Below, piece by piece: positions 1 through 6,925 of a stretch of 7,690 nucleotides of DNA (position 1 is its first letter; every line of letters starts with the position of its first letter). The translations under genes were made by a program, and so were the position numbers. The stretch spans positions 1 to 7,690 of the forward strand of contig DHDO01000042.1 of assembly GCA_002399435.1 (NCBI GenBank). The letters are read 5' to 3'. This DNA comes from Firmicutes bacterium UBA4874. Its GTDB lineage: Bacteria > Bacillota > Clostridia > Caldicoprobacterales > DTU083. Under the pieces are notes generated by a model. The model did not search any database, was not told the origin of the DNA, and was given only the letters and a program-made list of their open reading frames with translations.

Positions 1-2250
1 GGGGAGCTTGTGCTGCCGGAGCATCTGAAGACCAACGGCGGTGTGGAGTACCATGTGGGGGACACCGTTTCCTTCCAGATTGGAAAGCGTAAGAGTTCGG
101 ATGCTTCGAATGGGGGCGTCCTGGACCAGTCCGTTCCCTATCAGAGCCAATCGGATCAGGAAAAGGGAGAAAGCCCGTACGAAACTTTCGTTCCGGAACA
201 GACCCGCACATATGTAGTGGCAGGGATCATGGAACGACCCGGGTTTGAGCCCATTTCTGCCCCGGGGTATACTTCCATTACCCGTCTGGACAAGGAGGCG
301 CTGCGTCCGGAGGACAAAGTCACCGTTACCCTGACGGCAGGAAGGCTGAGCCGCAGCTTTTTCCATGATGTGGGAAAAATTGTGAAAAGCATTGGCCTGG
401 ATGATACTCATGTGAAATATAACAGGGAGCTTTTGCGTTACAGTGGCATCGTTGCAAATGACTCTGCGCAGAATGCGATATATGGGTTCGCTTCGATATT
501 CCTGATCATTATTATGGTGGCTTCCGTATCGCTTATTTACAACGCATTTGCCATTTCCATCTCCGAGCGGGTCAGTCAGCTGGGAATGCTGGCCAGTGTA
601 GGCGCCACAAAGCAGCAGAAGCGCCGCAGTGTCTATTTTGAAGGATTCCTCCTTGGCGTTGTCGGGATTCCCCTGGGGATTTTTGCCGGGATTGCCGGCA
701 TCGGCATTACCCTTTCCGCCATCCGGCCGCTGTTGAACAGCTTTTCCAACTTTTCCTCCGAAGCCGGACTTGCGCTGCATGTATCCCTTCCGTCCATTGT
801 GGCAGCTGCCGTATTGGCCGCTTTGACCATCTTTGTTTCGGTGTGGGTTCCTGCCCGGCGGGCATCGAAGATTATGCCTATTGATGCGATCCGCCAGACC
901 AAAGAGGTGCATTTGACCCGCAAATCGGTAAAGACATCCCGGCTGACCCACGCTCTGTTTGGTTTTGAAGGGGAAATCGCCTTGAAGAATTTGAAGCGCA
1001 GCCGGAAAAAATACCGTTCCACTGTGATATCGCTTACCATCAGTCTGGTGCTGTTTCTGACGGTTTCCTATTATGCAGAAGCTCTGGGAAGAAGCGGAGG
1101 CTATATGCAAACCGGCGTAAATTATGATCTGATGGTATCCTATAGTAGTGCAGGGCAGGGAATCCAACAGATCAATCAGGAAATTGCTGCTCTGAAGGAC
1201 GTAAAGGAAACCACTCAGATGAAAGAAACCGTCGGTTCCTACCCAATAAAGGATGCAAAGCTTTCGAAGCTGGTGCATCGGGTTTATGATAAGGATGAAA
1301 TCAAGGATTTCAGGATCAAGCTTGCCTGTCTGGATGATGAGAGCTTTGACCGGTATACTGCTGAATTGGGCGTGGACCCTGGGGAATATCGGGATCCGGA
1401 GCATCCGCGGATGATTCTGATCAATTATGGGCAGACCTATGTCAATGGAAAACGTACCGGAGGGGAGCTTCTGGATATGAAACCGGGGGATTTCCTGCAC
1501 TTTTCCCCTGAGGATGAGGATTTGGAAGATGGGAGCGAAGGAAATCACAAAGTGGAGATGGAGATTGGGCTGCTGACCGACCAAAGACCCATGGGCATTC
1601 TTATTTCTCCTCTGCTGGAAGTGGAAGGAGTGGTCAGCAATACGGTCTTTGACAGCCTGCCGGATGAGTTCAAAGATCTGGATTCCGAAGGCCATATCAG
1701 CTATCAGCAGCTATTCCTGACCTGTGACAAGGAGAATGCCGACAAAGTGGATGCACAGATCCGGGAAAAGACCCAGGGATTCTCGAGCAGGGCCTATATT
1801 TATAACGTCGCTACTGAGGCACAGAGCGAACGGAATCTACTTATCGTACTTCGTGTTTTCATCTACGGGTTTATCACTCTGATCAGCCTTATCTGCATCG
1901 CCAATATTTTCAACACCGTCACCACCAACATTGCTCTGCGGCGGCACGAATTTGCCATGCTGCGCTCGGTTGGCATGACCCCACGGAGCTTCAACAGGAT
2001 GATCCGGTTTGAAAGTATCTTTTACGGGCTGAAATCGCTGATGTTTGGGTTGCCAATCAGTATCGGAATTTCCTTTTTCCTGCACAGGATGGAGGAAGAT
2101 GTGTATGAGGTTGGCTTTGCCCTGCCATGGAAGAGCTATTTGGCAGCGATCGTTCTGATCTTTGTCATTGTGGGAGTCACCATGTTGTATTCCACTTCAA
2201 AGGTCAAGAAAGAGAATATTATCGATGCCCTGAAAGGGGATAATTTATGA
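1..2250 (+). CDS. Two-domain FtsX-family ABC transporter permease, 5' end missing
   Basis: This is the membrane subunit of an ABC transporter of the FtsX/MacB class. Its frame is open from base 1, so the GTG at 10 is not taken as a real start. The first transmembrane (TM) helix and part of the first extracellular domain lie off the window. Numbering from the GTG, residues 1-150 are extracytoplasmic. A first FtsX core has helices near 157-180, 209-235 and 260-282, with the family motif LGMLASVGATKQQKR between helices and PARRASKIMPIDAIR after them. A further helix is near 336-354, followed by a second extracellular domain (about 360-605). A second FtsX core has helices near 611-636, 670-690 and 709-727, with MLRSVGMTPRSF and a final IIDALKG. 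The duplicated layout resembles large Firmicute permeases that export or sense antimicrobial peptides, but the substrate cannot be read here. The partner ATPase is probably upstream, outside the window. The end is TGA at 2248-2250, overlapped by the next short ORF. Confidence 0.93.
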   Translation, partial: GELVLPEHLKTNGGVEYHVGDTVSFQIGKRKSSDASNGGVLDQSVPYQSQSDQEKGESPYETFVPEQTRTYVVAGIMERPGFEPISAPGYTSITRLDKEALRPEDKVTVTLTAGRLSRSFFHDVGKIVKSIGLDDTHVKYNRELLRYSGIVANDSAQNAIYGFASIFLIIIMVASVSLIYNAFAISISERVSQLGMLASVGATKQQKRRSVYFEGFLLGVVGIPLGIFAGIAGIGITLSAIRPLLNSFSNFSSEAGLALHVSLPSIVAAAVLAALTIFVSVWVPARRASKIMPIDAIRQTKEVHLTRKSVKTSRLTHALFGFEGEIALKNLKRSRKKYRSTVISLTISLVLFLTVSYYAEALGRSGGYMQTGVNYDLMVSYSSAGQGIQQINQEIAALKDVKETTQMKETVGSYPIKDAKLSKLVHRVYDKDEIKDFRIKLACLDDESFDRYTAELGVDPGEYRDPEHPRMILINYGQTYVNGKRTGGELLDMKPGDFLHFSPEDEDLEDGSEGNHKVEMEIGLLTDQRPMGILISPLLEVEGVVSNTVFDSLPDEFKDLDSEGHISYQQLFLTCDKENADKVDAQIREKTQGFSSRAYIYNVATEAQSERNLLIVLRVFIYGFITLISLICIANIFNTVTTNIALRRHEFAMLRSVGMTPRSFNRMIRFESIFYGLKSLMFGLPISIGISFFLHRMEEDVYEVGFALPWKSYLAAIVLIFVIVGVTMLYSTSKVKKENIIDALKGDNL

Positions 2251-2330
2251 TGGGCTGGTTCTCCCACCTGGTGAGACAGGAAACAAGGAAAAGGAAACAA
2301 AGCAGGCAAAAGAAAGCCGAAAACAGGTAA
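2247..2330 (+). CDS. Possible 27-aa basic small protein, overlapping the permease stop
   Basis: A 27-codon frame starts at ATG 2247 inside the permease's last codons (ATGA overlap, typical of translational coupling) and ends with TAA at 2328-2330. A good Shine-Dalgarno-like AAAGGGGA sits at 2233-2240, about 6-7 bases before the ATG. The product begins MMGWFSHLVRQETRKRKQ and has nine Arg/Lys against two Glu, with one short hydrophobic patch at the N-terminus. It has no domain I recognise. The intrinsic terminator starts 9 bases after its stop, so it would be the last gene of the upstream transcription unit. It could be a genuine small protein that associates with membrane or RNA, or the leftover of a deleted downstream gene, or chance. 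The start signal and position support translation; a function does not follow. Confidence 0.4.
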   Translation: MMGWFSHLVRQETRKRKQSRQKKAENR

Positions 2331-2339
2331 AAAACCACG

Positions 2340-2391
2340 AACAGGGCTGCCCTGAGGAATATGGAATTGCAGGGCAGTCCTGTTTTATTTT
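2340..2391 (+). terminator. Rho-independent terminator ending the upstream permease unit
   Basis: A 15-bp stem pairs 2340-2354 with 2370-2384 (AACAGGGCTGCCCTG with CAGGGCAGTCCTGTT). It has one G-T wobble and a 15-base loop, and is followed by a T-rich run through 2391. GC-rich centre, A/T outer pairs and U-tract are the classic intrinsic terminator layout. It separates the first permease and mini-ORF from the cassette at 2575. Confidence 0.9.
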
Positions 2392-2402
2392 ATCCTGTGT
2401 TA

Positions 2403-2430
2403 TTGTATAACAAAAAATTGATGATATACT
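2403..2430 (+). promoter_or_regulatory. Probable extended -10 sigma-A promoter for the split-permease cassette
   Basis: A TATACT hexamer at 2425-2430 (five of six matches to TATAAT) is preceded by TG one base upstream (2422-2423), giving an extended -10 element. A weak -35, TTGTAT at 2403-2408, lies 16 bases upstream. Transcription would start around 2436-2438, between the upstream terminator and the tandem repeats, giving a leader of about 140 bases. The assignment is from motif and position only. Confidence 0.5.
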
Positions 2431-2436
2431 ATTCAC

Positions 2437-2574
2437 AGAGAGAAACGGACGTCAGGATTTAAGGACATTTACTTTCAGGGACGTCAGGATTTAAGGACAT
2501 TTACTTTCAGGTATGTGAATCAAAAGGCCTGGATGCAGGCGTGACATGCTGAACATTGCATTGGGAGAATAATA
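2437..2574 (+). promoter_or_regulatory. Inferred untranslated leader of the ABC cassette
   Basis: With the terminator and promoter, this completes the gene-free stretch from 2331 to 2574. It contains the two 32-bp repeats, then a small hairpin GCCTG-GATG-CAGGC at 2527-2540, and finally the ribosome binding site GGGAG at 2563-2567, seven bases before ATG 2575. I see no riboswitch or attenuator that I can name; the short hairpin lacks a following T-run. Confidence 0.35.
2448..2511 (+). repeat. Perfect tandem duplication of a 32-bp unit upstream of the ABC cassette
   Basis: The unit at 2448-2479 starts GACGTCAGGATTTAAGG and ends TTTACTTTCAGG. It is repeated without any change and without a spacer at 2480-2511. 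The unit length equals about three helical turns, so both copies present the same DNA face, as paired operator sites often do. The repeats sit 18 bases after the -10 hexamer and 63 bases before the first cassette start codon. Possible meanings are a two-site binding region for a regulator, a recent slippage duplication, or remnants of a mobile-element end. No coding sequence runs through it on the plus strand that I can support. Confidence 0.9.
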
Positions 2575-3585
2575 ATGAAGCGATTGAAAAAGGGAAAAGG
2601 AATCAATTGGATGGTTGCCTTTGCTTATTTTCTGGCAGGTATAACTGTTCTTTTGGCTGAGCGTTCCATATTTGAATATAATCAATACGAAAAAATCAGC
2701 AATCAATATATCAGTGAAAATGCCAGGTTCCTTCAAATTGGGGACGGAGGAAACCGGACTCTCCGTGATTTGAAGATTCACCTGAAAAAAGATGAGGTGC
2801 TGTATCAGGAAGCAGGAGCCCATGCCAAAAAAGTATACATAAGCGAGGGACGTTTTACCATCCCTATCTTAAAGGGAAAGACATTTCAGCAAAAGGATAT
2901 TTTATCAAAATACAATAAAGCGCTGGTGGGAAAGAATGTGGAAGTCCAAAAGGATTCAAGCGGGAAAACAATTTATTTGTCAGAAAACCGGAAATATGAA
3001 GTGATCGGTGTGATTGGTATAAAAAAGCCCAGCAAACTGGACTATATGAAATATCTGAACTATGGCACAGGAAAGGAAGAACCTCTCGAAGGTGTCTGGA
3101 TCCTGGACGGAAAGGATACAACGAAGTCCTTTCAAAGGATGGAAGTCAAACTCAGGGAGAACAATGTGAAATACAGGGAGCTGGATCGGGAATCTGCCGG
3201 TATCGATCGTGTTTTCCGACTGAATGACAAGATGAAGATTGTGAATGGGATGATGATTCTCATGATATTATTCACGGTATTATCGCTGACCTATTACTGG
3301 ATTTTACATAAAAGAAAGGAAATCGCTATTTTGAAGTTATGCGGCGTATCCATGCAAAGGACACTCCTTTTTGTCCTGCTGCAGTACTTTGTCTATGCGC
3401 TCATCGGCTTTTTACCTGGTGTGATACCGTCCTTTTTTTTTGCAGGCTTTGGAGATCCGGGCCTGAAAGCACAAAATACCACGCAGCTGCTTCTCCATCT
3501 GACATTGGGCGCGGCGGCAGTATTGATCTTTGTTTTAACGTATTCCGGAAAATGTGTGGATGATGCGCTCAGGCAGGAGGCATAG
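2575..3585 (+). CDS. Half-size MacB/FtsX-like ABC permease (336 aa)
   Basis: This is a single-domain FtsX-type membrane protein, complete in the window. A basic N-terminus leads into TM helix 1 (about residues 10-28). An extracytoplasmic MacB-like domain follows (about 30-220), with the typical segment GRFTIPILKGKTF near 92-104. Three C-terminal helices are near 222-244, 264-290 and 304-324. The cytoplasmic coupling segment between helices 2 and 3 reads KRKEIAILKLCGVSMQR, the same element as the 'REIGILRAxG' loop of the family. The start is ATG 2575 with GGGAG seven bases upstream. The stop is 3 bp from the next gene's start, so the two are co-transcribed. It probably pairs with the 434-aa permease as a heterodimer. 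A nine-T run at 3433-3441 encodes F287-F289 in the third helix. The substrate is unknown. Confidence 0.85.
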   Translation: MKRLKKGKGINWMVAFAYFLAGITVLLAERSIFEYNQYEKISNQYISENARFLQIGDGGNRTLRDLKIHLKKDEVLYQEAGAHAKKVYISEGRFTIPILKGKTFQQKDILSKYNKALVGKNVEVQKDSSGKTIYLSENRKYEVIGVIGIKKPSKLDYMKYLNYGTGKEEPLEGVWILDGKDTTKSFQRMEVKLRENNVKYRELDRESAGIDRVFRLNDKMKIVNGMMILMILFTVLSLTYYWILHKRKEIAILKLCGVSMQRTLLFVLLQYFVYALIGFLPGVIPSFFFAGFGDPGLKAQNTTQLLLHLTLGAAAVLIFVLTYSGKCVDDALRQEA

Positions 3586-3588
3586 AAT

Positions 3589-4893
3589 ATGATTTTGCAG
3601 CAGGTACGGAGAAGTATTGGAAAGTCAGGGGTTTTTACCGTTTTGCTGCTGGTCCAGCTGTCGCTGGCTTTTTTGGTATGTAATACGGTCCTTCACACGT
3701 CATTGCAGGCTGCGGAAAGTCGAAAGCAGTTTGACAAAAATTATCATCAAAAGCAGTATTACCGGGTAACCGATGATCTAATGGATGAAGATATGGAATA
3801 TAGATTCTGGGAAAGTGAGGACAGTCTGCTTCGGATTAAAAATTACGATAAGGAGTTAAGCAAGGACAGGCATTATAACTTTTATCAAGTGATATTTCAA
3901 CAGCTTGGAATTGAGGATTTTCAGGGGCCGGAACAGTTTTATGAACTTTATGAGAAGGAACCTGACGTTCACCGGTCCGATTTTACGTTGGGCAGCAAAA
4001 AATACAATGTCGTGAAAAACGTCATGATAAGCAGAGGCGTAATGAAGGAATTCGGCTTTCATGTCTGTCAGGGAGAATTGCTGAAGGGCAAGGACTTTGT
4101 CCTGTCCGAAGGTCAAACCAGGATCCCGATTTTATTGGGCTACGGGTACAGGGATATTTACCAGGTCGGGGATGTCCTGCAGGGGGAGTATTACTCCAAA
4201 CCATTGGAATTGGTTGTCGCAGGGATCCTGGATCAGGATACCGGTGTCATTCAGGACAGCAACAATGACAGCGGGGAGTATCTGGTCTATCTGGACCGGA
4301 TGATGGTGACTCCCATGCTGGACTGCAGCTATGAACCTCCGGATGAGGAGGATCGGAGCTTTCAGCAGACTCTGTATCTTATGAAGACAAATGGAACGGT
4401 TTCTGTGCAGAACGAAAATAGTTTTTATTATTTTCTGAATAAAATGAACGATCTGCGGCAGAAGTATGATATTTTCGAGTTCAACGTCATTAATGAACCC
4501 ATGCTGTCAATCGAGTTGCTGTCGATGAATCTGAAAGATGGATTCTGGATTTTATTATCCGTTGCCATTCTTGCGCTGCTGTTTTCCATCCTCAGTATGT
4601 CGGTGGTTTTATCCTGCAAGATTGTGGAGAACAGAAGGGATTATGGGATAGTCCGGCTGGTCGGATGCTCCAAACCGGCACTGTATTTCAGTATTCTTCT
4701 AGAAGCAGTTGTCCTGGCGGTTATCGGCAACGGGGTCGCCTTTTTGATGAACGCAGCGATTTTCAACGGAATGGTTTCATACCGCTGGGAATGGTTTTTG
4801 CTGAGCGTTGGGTTTGTACTGCCTGGATGCATAGGACCGATAAATGAGCTGTCCAAAGAAACCATTGATAGCGGAATCAGGGGGAAGAATTGA
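3589..4893 (+). CDS. Second half-size FtsX-like ABC permease (434 aa)
   Basis: This permease has the same architecture as the preceding gene but a larger outside domain. TM helix 1 is at about residues 14-33. The extracytoplasmic region spans about 35-315 and is rich in charged residues; its MacB-like stretch ILLGYGYRDIYQVGDVLQGE is near 181-200. C-terminal helices are near 319-342, 363-390 and 400-418. The coupling loop reads ENRRDYGIVRLVGCSKPAL (about 347-365), and the tail SKETIDSGIR resembles the family's terminal 'PxxAIR' region. A strong AGGAGG at 3575-3580 lies eight bases before ATG 3589, overlapping the end of the upstream gene. The stop TGA at 4891-4893 is 2 bp before the ATPase start. 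The sequence differs strongly from the 336-aa partner, so the two look like specialised halves rather than a recent duplication. Cargo cannot be assigned. Confidence 0.85.
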   Translation: MILQQVRRSIGKSGVFTVLLLVQLSLAFLVCNTVLHTSLQAAESRKQFDKNYHQKQYYRVTDDLMDEDMEYRFWESEDSLLRIKNYDKELSKDRHYNFYQVIFQQLGIEDFQGPEQFYELYEKEPDVHRSDFTLGSKKYNVVKNVMISRGVMKEFGFHVCQGELLKGKDFVLSEGQTRIPILLGYGYRDIYQVGDVLQGEYYSKPLELVVAGILDQDTGVIQDSNNDSGEYLVYLDRMMVTPMLDCSYEPPDEEDRSFQQTLYLMKTNGTVSVQNENSFYYFLNKMNDLRQKYDIFEFNVINEPMLSIELLSMNLKDGFWILLSVAILALLFSILSMSVVLSCKIVENRRDYGIVRLVGCSKPALYFSILLEAVVLAVIGNGVAFLMNAAIFNGMVSYRWEWFLLSVGFVLPGCIGPINELSKETIDSGIRGKN

Positions 4894-4895
4894 GT

Positions 4896-5558
4896 ATGGT
4901 GCAAATAAAGCTGGAAGGGATCAGTAAAACCTATGGGAAAAATCAGGCTGCGGTTCACGCCCTGAAAAATGTAACTCTTCAGATTGAAAAAGGAGAATCC
5001 GTAGCGGTCATGGGAAGAAGCGGCTCGGGGAAATCGACCCTTCTCAATGTATTGGGGGGCCTCACCACGATCGATCATGGCCGATATTATTTCGACGGAG
5101 AGCAGCTCAAAACAACGGAAAAGGAGATGTGCAGATTCCGGAACCGGAAGATCGGATTCATCGTGCAAAACTATGCCCTGTTAAATGACAAAACAATATA
5201 TGAGAATGTGGAGCTGCCCCTTCGGTTTACCAAACAAGGAAGAAAAAGGCGAATGGAAAAAGTCGGGTCCATTTTGGAGGAAGTGGGCCTGCTGGATAAA
5301 AAGGATCGCCTGACATCGGAGATATCCGGCGGGGAATGCCAAAGGACAGCCATTGCACGGGCGCTTGTCAACGATGCTTCCGTTATCCTTGCGGATGAGC
5401 CGACCGGTGCTTTGGATGAAACGACGGAAAAGACCATCATGCAGTTGTTTGGCCGACTGAACCGGGAAGGCAAAACAGTTGTGATCGTAACGCATGATCC
5501 GGACATTGCAAGTCTGCAGGATCGGATTATCCGCATCAGGGATGGCGAAGTGATCTAG
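4896..5558 (+). CDS. ABC transporter ATP-binding protein, MacB/LolD class (220 aa)
   Basis: This is the cytoplasmic ATPase that should power the two half-permeases just upstream. Numbering from ATG 4896, the Walker A motif GRSGSGKST is at 40-48 and the Q-loop (FIVQNYALL) has Gln91. The signature ISGGECQR is at 143-150. Walker B with the following D-loop, VILADEPTGALD, is at 163-174, and the H-loop VTHD has His200. All catalytic elements are present. The signature starts with Ile instead of Leu and has Cys where LSGGEQQR proteins have Gln; neither change is known to abolish activity. Length fits the LolD/MacB ATPase group. An in-frame TTG at 4890 overlapping the previous stop (TTGA) would add two residues. 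ATG 4896 is preferred because GGGGGAAG at 4880-4887 is well spaced from it and the protein then begins MVQIKLEGISKTYG, as in relatives. Placing the ATPase after both permeases is the less common gene order. Confidence 0.92.
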   Translation: MVQIKLEGISKTYGKNQAAVHALKNVTLQIEKGESVAVMGRSGSGKSTLLNVLGGLTTIDHGRYYFDGEQLKTTEKEMCRFRNRKIGFIVQNYALLNDKTIYENVELPLRFTKQGRKRRMEKVGSILEEVGLLDKKDRLTSEISGGECQRTAIARALVNDASVILADEPTGALDETTEKTIMQLFGRLNREGKTVVIVTHDPDIASLQDRIIRIRDGEVI

Positions 5559-5578
5559 CTTCAGCTTCCTTGTTTTTT
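5545..5578 (+). terminator. Weak possible terminator at the end of the ABC cassette
   Basis: GCGAAG (5545-5550) can pair with CTTCAGC (5559-5565) with one bulged base and an 8-base loop. A T-rich stretch ending in six Ts (5573-5578) follows. The stem is short and overlaps the ATPase stop codon. It is the only candidate in the 33-bp convergent gap, so it is listed at low confidence. Confidence 0.25.
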
Positions 5579-5591
5579 ATACCGGGATTTT

Positions 5592-6023
5592 TTATTTTGA
5601 TTTTTTGGAGGAGCATTCCCTGCAGTAGCCATATACGACGATATGATGGCCTACTACATGGAAATCCTCCTCTTCAATTTTTGGAACGAAGTTTCCCATG
5701 GGACAGTTGTCCATGGGCAGAATTTTGCGGCAGCCCAGACAGATGGCGTAATGTTTGTGCCGGGACCGGTTCAGCTCATACAATGCCATTTCGTTATCCA
5801 TCATGGAAATTTTCAGGACGATGCCTTCTTTCTCAAAAAGGTCCAGAATCCGGTATATGGTGGACATCCAGACGGTGCCGCCGTCCTTTTCAATCTCGGT
5901 GCTGATGTCCATGGCGCTCAAGGGTTCTTCCGCATGCTCCAATACGGAGAGCACCTTCTGCCGGGGCCTGGTTCGTTTCAGGCCGGATGGCCATTTGATG
6001 TTTTGTTCTTTCATTTCTATCAC
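5592..6023 (-). CDS. zur: Fur-family metalloregulator, probably the zinc repressor Zur
   Basis: This is a DNA-binding repressor of the Fur superfamily, 143 aa from the GTG start. The N-terminal winged-helix region (about 15-80) contains the recognition-helix segment TVWMSTIYRILDLFEKEGIV (50-69). The dimerisation and metal domain follows: HKHYAICLGC (H89, H91, C95, C98), then FHVVGHHIVVYGYC with H122, H126, H127 and C134, and C137 in CREC. The two CxxC pairs match the structural zinc site of the family. Zur is chosen over Fur or PerR because the gene follows a zinc-type ABC importer on the same strand, 74 bp downstream of its permease; the metal is inferred from context. The start is uncertain: GTG 6023 has GGGAG about 12 bases upstream, while ATG 6014 has no near ribosome binding site. 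A stop codon nine codons upstream of the GTG excludes a longer protein. Confidence 0.88.
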   Translation of the reverse strand: MIEMKEQNIKWPSGLKRTRPRQKVLSVLEHAEEPLSAMDISTEIEKDGGTVWMSTIYRILDLFEKEGIVLKISMMDNEMALYELNRSRHKHYAICLGCRKILPMDNCPMGNFVPKIEEEDFHVVGHHIVVYGYCRECSSKKSK

Positions 6024-6037
6024 AGCAGGGCTTGTCT

Positions 6038-6063
6038 CCCATCGTTCCCATTAAGGGGATGGG
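6038..6063 (-). promoter_or_regulatory. Hairpin over the zur ribosome binding site
   Basis: In the 74-bp gap between the permease and zur, the transcript can fold CCCATC-CCC, loop TTAAT, GGG-AAC-GATGGG, that is nine base pairs with a 3-base bulge. The 3' arm covers most of the GGGAG (6036-6040 on the plus strand) that would serve as the zur ribosome binding site. No T-run follows, so it is not a terminator. It may lower zur translation relative to the transporter genes. The pairing is seen; the regulatory role is inference. Confidence 0.4.
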
Positions 6064-6097
6064 GATCCGCCCTTCTCCTTTCGTACGTTTTTCCTTC

Positions 6098-6925
6098 TTA
6101 TTTCCGATTTGCAGCAGCCGGCACGGTGCGGCGGGCAAATCTTTTGATCAACAGCAGGGCCACCAGGCAAAGGACTCCGATCAGGACAATGGTGCCTCCG
6201 GGCTTGAGCCGCAGGTAATAGGACAGAAATAATCCGGCTATGGTAAAGGAAACGGCAAAAAGAATGGAGTACACCACCGTCTGCTTATAGCTTTTTCCCA
6301 CCTGCATGCCGCAGGCCACCGGCACCACCATCAGGGAGGAAACGATCAGGGCCCCTACCGTCCGTGCGGCAATGGAAACGGTAACGGCAGTCAGGATTGT
6401 GAAGATAAAGTTGATCGATTTTACCGGAATGCCGGCCAGCCGAGCAGACTGTTCGTCCAGGGCGATGTAGAACAGCTCTTTGTACAGCAGCAGAAAGGTA
6501 AGCAGCACAGCGCAGCTGATGCAGACAACCAGGATCATTTCAAAATCACTGATGGCCACAATGCTTCCGAATAAAAAGCTGTTGAAATTGGCGGCGTTTT
6601 TGACAAAACCGGATAATACCCCTGCGAGGCCGATGCCTGCCGACATGATGATGGCAATGGACATCTCGGAAAACTTCGGGATTCGTTTACGGATGGCCTC
6701 AATACCCAATGCCGCAGCGATACATGTGACCACAGCACCCAAAATGGGGTTGATGCCCATGACCAGACCGGCAGCGACCCCGGCCAGCGAGGTATGGGAC
6801 AGGGCGTCCCCCATCATGGAAAGACGCTTTAATACGACAATAATTCCGATGCAGGGGACTATGACGGCAAGCAGGATCCCTGCCAGAAAAGCCCGCCGCA
6901 TGAAGTCATATTCCAGAATTGCCAT
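6098..6925 (-). CDS. znuB: Zinc-type ABC-3 family membrane permease (275 aa)
   Basis: This is the inner-membrane channel subunit of a metal importer of the ABC-3 (ZnuB/MntB/TroC) family. The protein is almost wholly hydrophobic, with about eight helices. Family landmarks are visible: the motif LKRLSMMGDALSHTSLAG (about residues 32-49), FNSFLFGSI (about 114-122) and the late segment RTVGALIVSSLMVVPVA near 188-204. The start is ATG 6925, with AAAGGAGG seven bases before it. An upstream in-frame ATG at 6973 would add 16 polar residues inside the ATPase gene and lacks such a site. The first 20 bases overlap the 3' end of the ATPase gene, pointing to coupled translation. ABC-3 permeases carry zinc or manganese, some iron; zinc is favoured because of the neighbouring Zur-like gene. 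The length is normal for the family. Confidence 0.9.
   Translation of the reverse strand: MAILEYDFMRRAFLAGILLAVIVPCIGIIVVLKRLSMMGDALSHTSLAGVAAGLVMGINPILGAVVTCIAAALGIEAIRKRIPKFSEMSIAIIMSAGIGLAGVLSGFVKNAANFNSFLFGSIVAISDFEMILVVCISCAVLLTFLLLYKELFYIALDEQSARLAGIPVKSINFIFTILTAVTVSIAARTVGALIVSSLMVVPVACGMQVGKSYKQTVVYSILFAVSFTIAGLFLSYYLRLKPGGTIVLIGVLCLVALLLIKRFARRTVPAAANRK

Noticed and set aside
10..12. GTG at 10 as the true start of the first permease
   Set aside because: The frame is open to the window edge, the protein would lack the first membrane helix expected of this permease class, and no ribosome binding site precedes it.
2448..2511. Minimal CRISPR array
   Set aside because: There are two units directly abutting with no spacer between them and no cas gene in the window.
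2491..2823. Minus-strand frame of 110 codons running from the second repeat unit into the 336-aa permease gene
   Set aside because: It overlaps the promoter-proximal leader and the start of a solid gene, and has no domain signature or supporting ribosome binding site.
4641..5168. Minus-strand frame of 175 codons across the second permease and the ATPase start
   Set aside because: It crosses the boundary of two real plus-strand genes and has no recognisable motif or start signal.
5890..6138. Minus-strand frame overlapping the start of zur out of frame
   Set aside because: It has an ATG downstream of a purine-rich AAAGGAGAAGG, but spacing is too long and its translation is the shifted reading of zur with no conserved features.
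5643..6218. Plus-strand frame opposite the Fur-family gene and the end of the permease
   Set aside because: It is antisense to a gene with clear Fur motifs and two CxxC pairs, has no ribosome binding site, and its translation is low-complexity and unlike any protein family.
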